Below, one piece after another: positions 53,441-61,840 of a stretch of 64,000 bases of DNA. The notes beneath the pieces were generated by a model. The model was given only the letters and a program-made list of their open reading frames with translations, had not been told where the DNA came from and did not search any database. The stretch is from Calditrichota bacterium (lineage in GTDB: Bacteria; Electryoneota; AABM5-125-24; Hatepunaeales; Hatepunaeaceae). The stretch is taken from the NCBI GenBank assembly GCA_018644935.1, contig JABGPL010000001.1, positions 26,515 through 90,514 of the forward strand, in the 5' to 3' direction. Both the position numbers and the translations under genes were made by a program. Position 1 is the stretch's first letter. The number at the start of each line of letters is the position of its first letter.

Positions 53441-54759
53441 GGAGCATTGCCGAACTTATTATCAAGAAGCGAGATGGGTATCCTTTAAGTGAGGAGGAGC
53501 TGAAATACTTCATCGAGTCTTACCTTTCAGGACGGACACCAGAATACCAGATGGCATCACTATTAATGGCGATTTTCTTCAAGGATATGGAAACTGAGGA
53601 GATATCTGCTCTGACCGACGTTTTTGTCAATTCAGGATCGAAAATTAGCTTCCCCTCCGAATATCAAACTGTCGATAAACACTCGACAGGTGGTGTCGGT
53701 GACAAAATATCGCTGATACTGGCACCAATAGTCGCTTCTCTCGGTGTTAAAGTCCCAATGATGTCCGGCAGGGGGCTCGGGCATACGGGTGGTACTTTAG
53801 ACAAATTAGAATCGATTCCCGGCTTCAGGACGAACTATTCCGCTGTTGAATTCAGGAACTTGATCGACGAAGTCGGCATGGCAATTATCTCCCAAAGCCC
53901 CAAACTTGTCCCGGCAGATTATAAGATTTATGCTCTTCGAGATAAAACCGGTACGGTTGAAAGTTTGCCGTTGATAACTGCAAGCATAATGTCAAAGAAG
54001 ATTGCAGAAGGGGCACAAAATCTTGTTATTGACATGAAGGTGGGAGCAGGTGCTTTCATGCAGAATATTGAGATCGCCCATAAATTAGCCGGAATGCTGA
54101 AATCAACTGGCGAACGCTTCGGGCAAAAAGTCTCTGTAGTTTTCACTAACATGAATTCACCTCTTGGTGAGTATGTCGGAAATGCACTTGAGGTCTTAGA
54201 GACAATAGAGTTCTTGAAGGGAAATCGATTGCGTGATATCGATGTTATTGTTATTGAGTTGGCTATTGAAATGCTCCTGCTCTCTAAAACATGCAAGAGT
54301 CGTGAAGATGCAAAAAAGCTTATCGACCAAACAATTTCCGACGGAAGTGCGCTGGAAAAATTCCGCCAGTTTGTAAAAGCTCAAGGTGGCAATCCGGACA
54401 TTTGTGATGATGTGTCTCTTCTGCCACAGGCAAAGGAAATGATACCCATAATTTCTGATAAAACAGGCTATATAAACAGCATAAACAGCCGAGCTATTGG
54501 ATATGCCCTGATTCATCTGGGAGCTGGTCGAAAAGAGGCAAATGATAAGATTGATTTTGGTGTTGGGGCACGGTTACTGAGAAAAATCGGCGATCGACTT
54601 GAAAAGGGAGAAACAATTGGATTTGTGTACTCTCAGGATCGAATTCAAGGGGTAAAGATGGCTTCTGAACTTGTAAAACATTATAGTATCACAGAAAGAA
54701 AGATCGAGACAGAAGAAACAATTATCGATTCATGGTGTACTGACAGCCCAGATATTTGA
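53437..54759 (+). CDS. deoA: Pyrimidine-nucleoside/thymidine phosphorylase
   Basis: A cytosolic enzyme of 440 aa that splits thymidine, uridine or deoxyuridine with phosphate, giving base and pentose-1-phosphate. GTG start within the end of cdd (4-nt overlap). The signature DKHSTGGVGDKISLILAP is present (about 80-97), followed by MMSGRGLGHTGGTLDKLESI, YALRDKTGTVESLPLI, SIMSKKIAEG and DMKVGAGAFM. Whether it is specific for thymidine (DeoA) or broad (Pdp) cannot be read from these motifs. With cdd it turns cytidine-type nucleosides into uracil-type bases, a natural downstream of a nucleobase-degradation system. Confidence 0.93.
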   Translation: MRSIAELIIKKRDGYPLSEEELKYFIESYLSGRTPEYQMASLLMAIFFKDMETEEISALTDVFVNSGSKISFPSEYQTVDKHSTGGVGDKISLILAPIVASLGVKVPMMSGRGLGHTGGTLDKLESIPGFRTNYSAVEFRNLIDEVGMAIISQSPKLVPADYKIYALRDKTGTVESLPLITASIMSKKIAEGAQNLVIDMKVGAGAFMQNIEIAHKLAGMLKSTGERFGQKVSVVFTNMNSPLGEYVGNALEVLETIEFLKGNRLRDIDVIVIELAIEMLLLSKTCKSREDAKKLIDQTISDGSALEKFRQFVKAQGGNPDICDDVSLLPQAKEMIPIISDKTGYINSINSRAIGYALIHLGAGRKEANDKIDFGVGARLLRKIGDRLEKGETIGFVYSQDRIQGVKMASELVKHYSITERKIETEETIIDSWCTDSPDI

Positions 54760-54800
54760 CATTTTATATGCGGAGTTTTGCCTTAATTGGAAATCAGCAC

Positions 54801-54855
54801 TTGATAAAATGTTCACATTTCCATACATTTATAGGAGTGGCTGACAAAACCACTC
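54801..54855 (+). promoter_or_regulatory. Promoter, operator-like palindrome and leader hairpin of the DtxR-type gene
   Basis: TTGATA (54801-54806), 17 nt, TACATT (54824-54829). The spacer holds AAATGT-TC-ACATTT (54807-54820), a 6-bp inverted repeat that could be the operator for self-control. GAGTGG (54835-54840) and CCACTC (54850-54855) form a hairpin at the predicted RNA start. Confidence 0.5.
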
Positions 54856-54884
54856 AACATTGTCGAAAAAACTGAGGTAAGATC

Positions 54885-55325
54885 GTGGATAAAACAAAAC
54901 TTAGTGCAAGCCTTGAAGATTATCTTGAAGCTATTTATCACATAGCAAAAGATAAGGGAGCCGCTAAGGCCAAGGATATTTCAATACGCCTTGATGTAAA
55001 CAGTTCTTCAGTAACCGGGGCGCTGAAATCATTATCAAAACGCGGTCTAGTAAACTATGCACCTTATGACCTGATCTCACTAACACCCGAAGGGGAAGTG
55101 CTCGCAAAGGATATTGTTAAACGGCATGAATCGCTCTATAATTTTTTTGTTAGTATCCTTTCAATAAATGATTCCGATGCTGAGGTTGCGGCTTGCAAGA
55201 TTGAACACGTAATACCGCGAACCGTGTTAAAAAGACTAATAGATTTTGCCGCATTCTGCAAATCTTGTCCACAAGGAAAAGCTATTTGGGTTGAAGGTAA
55301 GGGCTTCCAATGGAGCAAAGAATAG
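54885..55325 (+). CDS. DtxR/MntR-family metal-dependent regulator
   Basis: A cytoplasmic transcriptional repressor of 146 aa, GTG start behind TGAGGTAAGATC. The N-terminal winged helix reads SLEDYLEAIYHIAK, AKDISIRLDVNSSSVTGALKSL and LISLTPEGEVLAKDIVKRHESLYNF. The metal site is of the DtxR/IdeR kind (Cys-x-x-Glu-His in ACKIEHVI), not the Glu-x-x-Glu-His of MntR, which points to iron rather than manganese. It ends soon after FCKSCPQGKAIWVE and so lacks the SH3-like third domain. No feoAB or other metal transporter gene is adjacent, so its targets are elsewhere. Confidence 0.87.
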   Translation: MDKTKLSASLEDYLEAIYHIAKDKGAAKAKDISIRLDVNSSSVTGALKSLSKRGLVNYAPYDLISLTPEGEVLAKDIVKRHESLYNFFVSILSINDSDAEVAACKIEHVIPRTVLKRLIDFAAFCKSCPQGKAIWVEGKGFQWSKE

Positions 55326-55456
55326 AAAGACTCCTTGCTTTCTAAGATAAATCATCCTGAAAAACTCCGGTTCAATCGGTGGAGTTTAAACGGTTGGTCA
55401 CTCCCTCCCAGAAACCCCAATAAGTACTTTTTCCCACCTGACACAATGACCAGCCT

Positions 55457-55496
55457 CAACTTACAACCCCAGATAAATTGCTGGAATTGTAAGTTG
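55457..55496. other. Long hairpin between convergent dtxR-type and orphan genes
   Basis: CAACTTACAA (55457-55466) and TTGTAAGTTG (55487-55496) form a perfect 10-bp stem. The inner CCAG/CTGG extends it. It may end transcription from the dtxR-type gene. Confidence 0.5.
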
Positions 55497-55527
55497 TCTG
55501 ACTGAATCAAATTGTTGTGTAAAGATG

Positions 55528-55545
55528 TGCGATAAAAAAATCGCA
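55528..55545 (-). terminator. Small hairpin after the 494-aa gene
   Basis: TGCGAT and ATCGCA pair around a run of six A (U-loop on the minus strand), 8 nt beyond the stop codon of the 494-aa gene. Confidence 0.4.
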
Positions 55546-55552
55546 TCATATC

Positions 55553-57037
55553 TTATTTAGTTTTTTCATCTTCCTGTTTTTTAGAATCATCATCACCAGA
55601 GCTAACGCCTAGGGCTGATAAAGGACTGAATTTATAGAGCCACGCCTTAGCAAGCTGTTTGGATGTAATAGGTTTCAAAAAGAAGTTAATCGGTATACCA
55701 CACTCACCGGCAATCGCCTTCTGAACATAATCGTCAAATGCTGTCATCATTGAGTTTGTGTCAATTACTTTGTTGTTGGCATTATCAATCTGACCCAAAC
55801 TCGAAACAACATCTTTTACATAACTGTTATTAAGCTGCATAAAACTTTCACCGGCACGAGCTTTATCGGCGTCAGATGCCATAGTGTTAACTTCAGTATC
55901 AGAGGCTCCTTGAATTGCTGCAAGCTGTCCCATAACTTCTTTTGCATCTGGTTTTAGTGTGGAAACAGTGGTTTTTATCTCGTTTGATTTAATCGATGGT
56001 ATTAAACCCATCGTCACTACACTGGCATGAGCCTGGATGTTCGAAGTACTAAGTAAGCTTTTGATTGAACTAGCGAAAGAACCGTCAACCCCAAACTTAC
56101 CACTTTGGGATGCGAGGAAACATCCTTCTTCAAAAGATGCTTCAAGATCGAAAGAAGTTGATTTTGACGTCTGAGAACTTTTAGAATCTTCTGTCTGTAA
56201 GATATGGACCATACCCACAAAACTCGACCCGTTAGTAGCACCGGATAGGAGAAACATACCTTCTTTATCTGCGTCTTTACCCTCGAGTGCCTCAGTCATG
56301 GATTTTTCATCATCAGAGTTGATTTTACGATCCGGAACATAGACATTCCAGGCTCTAATTGCCTTTTCCGGATCAAGTACGAATGGTGCAAAAACATTGG
56401 CCTCCTTGTGGGTACAGTTAGCTGTAATTACAAGCGTTCCCTGAACATTGTGATTTGATGTTTGACTAAGTGCAGTACTTTTCGCTGAAGAACCAGCTTT
56501 TGCTCCATAACTAGGTCCAAATACAGAAGTAACCTGCCCTGAAATATATGAGGCAATTGCATTGGAATGTGCTTCATTACCGTCTTTCTCGGACTCATTG
56601 CGGAAGTATTGAGCATCCATAGTTAGTGAATCTGATGAAAGCCCCATTAGTTTGATTGCTGATTTATTGTAGTCCATCGGACTTTCAACACTGGAAGATA
56701 TTTTGATTTGCCCCGCCTTCTCCCTTGCCTTCTGGATAGCATCCTGTGCAGTTACAGAAGTTTTGGCATAGTCAATGGCTGCAGTTGCCATGGCGGTTTT
56801 AACTTTACCAATCTCATCAGCCAATTTCTTTATATCATCCTGACCAACACTCATGTTGATCATTTCCTGCATTGTCATATCAAGACTTCGTTTGGTCAGA
56901 ATTAGCGAATTGAGCTTTTCCTGAGCAGCATCTAAGGGGTGTTGAGCAGTGGCTATTGCCTCCAGAGCTGCAATTTTGGCAGGATCGGCAATATTTCCAA
57001 GCACTAAACTTGGATCGAAGGGTATTGTAGTAGGCAT
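55553..57037 (-). CDS. Unrecognised 494-aa protein without signal peptide
   Basis: ATG at 57037 with a good AAGGAGAATTAGT ribosome site, so it is a real gene; I do not recognise its family. It has no signal peptide, sorting domain or transmembrane span. Residues 1-110 look helical (DAAQEKLNSLILTKRSLDM, then charged Ala-rich helices). The middle (about 170-360) is Ser/Thr-rich with alternating polar and hydrophobic residues (GSSFVGMVHILQTED, SKSTSFDLEASFEEG, FGVDGSFASSIKSLLS, QAHASVVTMGLIPSI), suggesting long amphipathic beta strands. A Ser/Thr-rich insert separates two of them, as in membrane-inserting hairpins of pore-forming proteins; this is only a resemblance. The last 20 residues are charged and probably disordered. 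It stands alone in its transcription unit. Confidence 0.75.
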   Translation of the reverse strand: MPTTIPFDPSLVLGNIADPAKIAALEAIATAQHPLDAAQEKLNSLILTKRSLDMTMQEMINMSVGQDDIKKLADEIGKVKTAMATAAIDYAKTSVTAQDAIQKAREKAGQIKISSSVESPMDYNKSAIKLMGLSSDSLTMDAQYFRNESEKDGNEAHSNAIASYISGQVTSVFGPSYGAKAGSSAKSTALSQTSNHNVQGTLVITANCTHKEANVFAPFVLDPEKAIRAWNVYVPDRKINSDDEKSMTEALEGKDADKEGMFLLSGATNGSSFVGMVHILQTEDSKSSQTSKSTSFDLEASFEEGCFLASQSGKFGVDGSFASSIKSLLSTSNIQAHASVVTMGLIPSIKSNEIKTTVSTLKPDAKEVMGQLAAIQGASDTEVNTMASDADKARAGESFMQLNNSYVKDVVSSLGQIDNANNKVIDTNSMMTAFDDYVQKAIAGECGIPINFFLKPITSKQLAKAWLYKFSPLSALGVSSGDDDSKKQEDEKTK

Positions 57038-57572
57038 ACTAATTCTCCTTTGATATTATTTAATGTTATGGCTGCTTCAATTTTTATATCAGCCAAATTT
57101 TCTTCGTAAGTGTCCTTAATAATCAATTACTGTATTATCGGCATAAAACCAATATTACTTATAAGAGTTATGGTCCTGATTTAATCATAAACCCTCTCCT
57201 TTAATTATGCCGCCTATAGATTGGTATAGGCTTTAATTTCCATGAAGTTGAATAGACCGCCGGGTTGATTTTTTGTACCATATTCTTGCTGGCGTGTCCT
57301 TCACGATACGATATTAATATTCAATTTTCCACCCATAATTATCTGTGCCTGGTAAGAGTATCAGGTGGCAAAGTTATCCTAACAAGGTCGAATTTACAAA
57401 TAATAATTATTAAATTGCAAGGATAAACTCATTATTTTCACAGCTTTCCAAAATAATCTTACAACTCAAACCCCTTTTTTCTAACTTGATTGGGCAAACT
57501 ATTTCACCTGTGAAGAGCTTCCAGATTTTCAATTTTTTTTATTTTGAACAGATGTTAAATTCAATAGTTTAT
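57038..57572. other. 535-nt AT-rich non-coding stretch upstream of the 494-aa gene
   Basis: I see no gene, promoter of clear quality or RNA gene here. One hairpin, GCCTATA-GATTGG-TATAGGC (57212-57231), is followed by TTTAATTTC. GGCTG...CAGCC near 57070-57094 could fold in the leader of the 494-aa gene. The length suggests regulation or degenerate sequence. Confidence 0.4.
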
Positions 57573-57614
57573 AAACAGAAACGGGGCACGATAACTCGTG
57601 CCCCGTTTCTGTTT
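57573..57614 (-). terminator. Perfect 19-bp hairpin after the C25 protease gene
   Basis: Arms at 57573-57591 and 57596-57614 (core ACGGGGCACGA / TCGTGCCCCGT) are exact inverses around TAAC. It lies 20 nt beyond the stop of the C25 protease gene. T-runs occur on both sides, stronger on the plus strand. Confidence 0.75.
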
Positions 57615-57634
57615 TTAGTCCTAGCATTTTTCAC

Positions 57635-60600
57635 CTACCTGATCAAAGCAATCTTCCGGGTGACAGATTGCCTACCATTCTGGAGGTTCACAAGGTATAA
57701 TCCGGTTGCCAGGTCTGCAGCCGACCATTCCACGCTGTGACTGCCCTGATCGATAACGCCGTCTAATAGCGACCCGACAATTCTTCCACTCAAATCGAAA
57801 ACCTGAAGCGAGATTTCACTTTTCAGGTCAACATTGAAATTAATTGTCGTTGTTGAATTAAACGGGTTCGGATAAATAGCAGTAAAGTCAAAAGTATCTG
57901 GAGTTTGTACTATTTCTTGTTGTGGAGCTTTCGTTGGGTCATCAACGTTGGTCGTAAACAAAATTGATCTGCGTCCTTGAAGTGGTGCCGCTGTAGCATC
58001 ATATGTATTGCAGCTTGAATAGGAGATCCCAGTAGTTCCGTCAGGGCTGGTAATACCTACACTCGCATATGGAGTTTCACCATCTGCTCCAACAAGTTGA
58101 CTGATTCTATCATAGTTGAACAATATTTCACCATCACCAGTGAGTGTCGGATAGACCGCTGGATCTCGCAGGATTATCTGGAATGTAACCCGGGTGTCTG
58201 TAGCGTTAAAATATACAAGGTACCATTCAATGACAAAAAGACCTTCAACTTCGTCCAAACCTTCATCATATCCAGTATATATTTCTGCTCCCCGAGGCAC
58301 TAATGAAAAATTATCCCAAAACGGTGCCAACATTCCCGAAGCTGCCCCCGATCCACCTCCAAGTAGTGGCCAATTCTGAGAACTTGGAACAGCTAACTCG
58401 TTATTTCCCATTATGACAAAACCGTTGGTCGAAATCAAGATAGTATCGTAACTCACACCATAATACTGAAAGGTAAATGGTAGAGGCATTGTAGCAAAAT
58501 CATTGAGTCTATTCCCGTGATTAAGCTCTACTGGAATACCATCTATAGGCTGATTTCCGTCGTTTGGATTAATTTCAACCCACTCAAGATCGGTCGGACT
58601 TAGCTCATACTCTATGTCTGTATTATCAAAGGCGTAATAACCATAGGCATCCGGACCAGTTGGATCTCCTTCACCTGCTGTGCCAACCTGGAGGTCAAAA
58701 ACTATCTCGTCGAACTGTACACCCTCATATTCGAGGACAGCTCTGACCGGGATTCGAGTACCTGGGATAACATGTTCACTACCATCTAGTGTAACCATTG
58801 AGTTGGCAAAAGCTGATTGACCTGATTCGATAGCATTGAATTCCAAGGTTTCTACCGGGAAAACGACGCCCCATCCGCTGGGGATCAATCTCGCAGTAAA
58901 TTCCGAAGTCGTGATACGCCCGGAATTGAAAAGCTCAAGGTTAAATTGTTGTTCACCGTGTTCAATAACCATACCTGGTTGTATGCTGGCGATCCTCAAG
59001 TTTTCTGTTTGTGGATCAAAGGAAACTGTTGATGACCATGTTCCATTTTCAGATTCAAAATCAACCAGCAGATTTATCTGTTCGCCATCCGAACAGGGGT
59101 AGCTAACTTCAAGTTCAATGTCTGCAGTTATTTCTGAAGTTTCACCTACAGCAATGTTGCCGAATTCCGTTCGATTATCCGCAACCATTGCACCATCAGA
59201 TAAGGAAGTTACAACTCCGATCACGTTTACTGCATCAACTGAGTCACCCATGTTGCTTGCAGAAAGTGAAACCACAATCGTTTCGTTCAAGTTTACAATC
59301 CCATCACCATTGCCACCTGCGGCATCATTAATTTCGGCAATCCCGGCGACTATAGAGACATCACTGTCAACTCTCTGGATGATACCTTTGTAGGGATAAA
59401 TATCCTGTTCGAGAGCGGTAATCTGGATATTCCCGGCAATATCAGGATCTATTACAAAGAAGCACCGACCATCATCGCCGGTGTACATTATATCGAACAA
59501 ATCGACATCAAGCTGATTGATGTCTTCAATTGTTCCCTTATAAAGGGTTACCCTTACGTCTGCAACACCTTCTCCTGATTCACGATCTGTTACATGGACA
59601 GGAACATAACTCGCACCCTGAGCTAAAACCTCCGGGTGTACAACTGATATCAAACTCGGCACACCTTCCCACTGTTTGATACCGGGCTCTCCGGTGAGCT
59701 GAAAATCGCTTGAATACTTCATGAATGTGAAGTTTTCTTCATCTTCGGCAAAAGTCCTTAAGAGATTTAACAATGTCCAGTTCCTCGCCCAACCGAAAGA
59801 GAGACGCAGATCCAGCATTGAGTGTACCATACCTATTCCAAGACCATTGTTTGGGGTGGTGGTTGGTATCGCCCAGGTACAGGTGACAGCGACAGCTCCC
59901 TTTGCTCCGCTTGGGTCATTGTAGTTTTCAGGATCATTATAATGTTCTCTACCAACCCAGAACAAAGTCTCCATTGTGGATTCACCATGTCCACTGTTCA
60001 GAATTGTGATCGGGTAAACCCCAACTGCTTCCATCAATTCATTGGCGGGAGGATTGCTGCTGTAATTCATACTTTCATTTTGTGCTCGTCCAGCGATGAA
60101 CCCGATACCTTCGGTAATTTCGCGACCCAGCCAGAAGCTGCCATCCTGAGCATCTCGTCTAAATTGCGAAACGACGTTGAAACCATTATTTTCAAGTGCA
60201 TAGACATAATAATCAGTGGTAAAAATAACAGAATTCCCACCATTCAAAACCGGTTCTTCCTCAACTATCGCCTCTTCGAACCAGCTTGTGTCTTCCATAT
60301 TCGGTTCCGATTCATAACTGAGAGTCTTGTTTACCCCATTTACAAGCATCGCAATATCTCCAGCTTGAAAACGACTCACAGCAACATCAGGAATAAAATC
60401 AGGTTCATCCCCCTCATGCTCAAGGTATGCATAAAACAGATCCCAATGATCTTCCCAGCCACCTTCGTCAAACACATCCGAACCCGGACTGGTTAACAAT
60501 ATGTCCATTCCCTGACCATGCTCATTGTTATTCTGTGGATTTAACTCTTCTTCACCAATCAAAAGAATGTTATCGAATGGTTCGATTCCCTGATCTAACA

Positions 60601-61540
60601 ATGCATCATAATGAGCCTGAATTTGAGGCACAACCTCCATACCACCTCTCACATCTCCGTCACTTACTCTGAGCAAATCAACCTTATTGCCGGCACGTCG
60701 CTTCCACTCCATCAAACGATATACCTGCTGATGAATGGCATCCTGATCACCCCCACCAATGTTGTCAGGCAGGACGAAAAGATAATACTCATAATACCCC
60801 CGCGCTTCAACCAATGCTCGATTGTCGCGATGGGGAGGTGGGTTTACAGCAATTGTTTCTATGAGACGCTGAAAATCCGGGCTTGGGATTCTCTCGAAAT
60901 TCAAGCCACTTGTGCGGCTCTGATCGGGTGTAAACTGAAGCTCAACATTGAGCTCATCTCTTTCAACATACTCCTTTGTGACAGGATTATATTGGACAGG
61001 ATAAACTGTAACCTGAGCCATCCTGATGTTCCGCATGCGAACAGGATTGCTGATTATAACTGGTTCTGGAGGGTAAAGTCCAGAGGTAAGTTCATTATCG
61101 GTACCCGGATTACTGATTTGCGTTGAATATTCAACGCCAGACTCCCTGTTAATCACAGGTGGAAGATCCGAATTTATTATTCTCTTCGATTCATCTCTAT
61201 GAACTAAGTTAATCGACATACCATCTGGTATGACAACCCAACGACTAACCGCCGGGAGTTTAGGCATATCCTGACGTATCGTATTTCCCTCACCTTTCAG
61301 GGAAACATCCCTGCAGGTTAACCCATTAATCTGTACATTATGATCCTGCAATCCGGACAGATCAAAATGGAAAATGGCTTTTTGAGGCGAGTTTTCTGAA
61401 ATTTCTACTCTACCGGTGGGGTTTATTCCATCAACGGAGGAGTTGGTCTCTGAAGCTGCTGCGATAATCTCTGCTGGTGAGAGAATGCAAATCGTTATAA
61501 TGAGCAGAATTACGGAGAAAATAGTCGCTGTTTTTTGCAC
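57635..61540 (-). CDS. Gingipain-type C25 cysteine protease, T9SS-secreted
   Basis: A secreted protease of 1301 aa. I chose the GTG at 61540 behind GAGGAACATCAG because it directly starts a signal peptide (QKTATIFSVILLIITICILS). A propeptide follows, with VVIPDGMSINLVHRDE and VTVYPVQYNPVTKEYVER, ending at PPPHRDNRA (Arg238). The C25 domain has the catalytic His518 in NSGHGEST and Cys554 in VAVTCTWAIP, both as in gingipains. A C25-associated Ig-like domain (VHPEVLAQGASYVPVHVTD) and further Ig domains follow, then a STNGFVIMG domain shared with two other giants, and a sorting domain (about 1215-1301, YPNPFNSTT). Arg or Lys specificity cannot be read from sequence. Confidence 0.92.
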   Translation of the reverse strand: MQKTATIFSVILLIITICILSPAEIIAAASETNSSVDGINPTGRVEISENSPQKAIFHFDLSGLQDHNVQINGLTCRDVSLKGEGNTIRQDMPKLPAVSRWVVIPDGMSINLVHRDESKRIINSDLPPVINRESGVEYSTQISNPGTDNELTSGLYPPEPVIISNPVRMRNIRMAQVTVYPVQYNPVTKEYVERDELNVELQFTPDQSRTSGLNFERIPSPDFQRLIETIAVNPPPHRDNRALVEARGYYEYYLFVLPDNIGGGDQDAIHQQVYRLMEWKRRAGNKVDLLRVSDGDVRGGMEVVPQIQAHYDALLDQGIEPFDNILLIGEEELNPQNNNEHGQGMDILLTSPGSDVFDEGGWEDHWDLFYAYLEHEGDEPDFIPDVAVSRFQAGDIAMLVNGVNKTLSYESEPNMEDTSWFEEAIVEEEPVLNGGNSVIFTTDYYVYALENNGFNVVSQFRRDAQDGSFWLGREITEGIGFIAGRAQNESMNYSSNPPANELMEAVGVYPITILNSGHGESTMETLFWVGREHYNDPENYNDPSGAKGAVAVTCTWAIPTTTPNNGLGIGMVHSMLDLRLSFGWARNWTLLNLLRTFAEDEENFTFMKYSSDFQLTGEPGIKQWEGVPSLISVVHPEVLAQGASYVPVHVTDRESGEGVADVRVTLYKGTIEDINQLDVDLFDIMYTGDDGRCFFVIDPDIAGNIQITALEQDIYPYKGIIQRVDSDVSIVAGIAEINDAAGGNGDGIVNLNETIVVSLSASNMGDSVDAVNVIGVVTSLSDGAMVADNRTEFGNIAVGETSEITADIELEVSYPCSDGEQINLLVDFESENGTWSSTVSFDPQTENLRIASIQPGMVIEHGEQQFNLELFNSGRITTSEFTARLIPSGWGVVFPVETLEFNAIESGQSAFANSMVTLDGSEHVIPGTRIPVRAVLEYEGVQFDEIVFDLQVGTAGEGDPTGPDAYGYYAFDNTDIEYELSPTDLEWVEINPNDGNQPIDGIPVELNHGNRLNDFATMPLPFTFQYYGVSYDTILISTNGFVIMGNNELAVPSSQNWPLLGGGSGAASGMLAPFWDNFSLVPRGAEIYTGYDEGLDEVEGLFVIEWYLVYFNATDTRVTFQIILRDPAVYPTLTGDGEILFNYDRISQLVGADGETPYASVGITSPDGTTGISYSSCNTYDATAAPLQGRRSILFTTNVDDPTKAPQQEIVQTPDTFDFTAIYPNPFNSTTTINFNVDLKSEISLQVFDLSGRIVGSLLDGVIDQGSHSVEWSAADLATGLYLVNLQNGRQSVTRKIALIR

Positions 61541-61636
61541 CTGATGTTCCTCTTTAGTTTTCAGATCTACTAGTAATTCAAACGGTAGTCCTGCTTTAAA
61601 ATATACGTTTGAAAGTAACTCCATGCAAGACAGATA

Positions 61637-61665
61637 TATATACAGTTTCTATTATTAACAGCTAA
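61637..61665 (-). promoter_or_regulatory. Possible promoter of the C25 protease gene
   Basis: Minus strand: TTAGCT (61665-61660), 17 nt, TATATA (61642-61637), leader about 95 nt. The -35 is weak. Confidence 0.3.
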
Positions 61666-61726
61666 CTATTCAAAATTTATTGCACCAAATTATGTATCAC
61701 ATAATCTTCCGGGTGAGGATTAAAAG

Positions 61727-61755
61727 TTGACAATTCGATTTAATTGGGATACTTT
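61727..61755 (+). promoter_or_regulatory. Putative promoter of dnaE
   Basis: TTGACA (61727-61732), 17 nt, TACTTT (61750-61755), leader about 80 nt to the TTG start. Confidence 0.5.
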
Positions 61756-61840
61756 TATCTATCACACCAGACGCTGAAAGCAGCCAGATATCAACCGATT
61801 CATTTGTTTCGATAATCCCCATACAAACAGGACCCTCACG

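Noticed and set aside
55457..55496. tRNA-like structure
   Set aside because: Only one stem forms; there is no cloverleaf, TTC loop or CCA end.
57070..57231. Riboswitch in the leader of the 494-aa gene
   Set aside because: Two small hairpins are possible but no conserved aptamer core that I recognise is present, and the gene product gives no metabolite hint.
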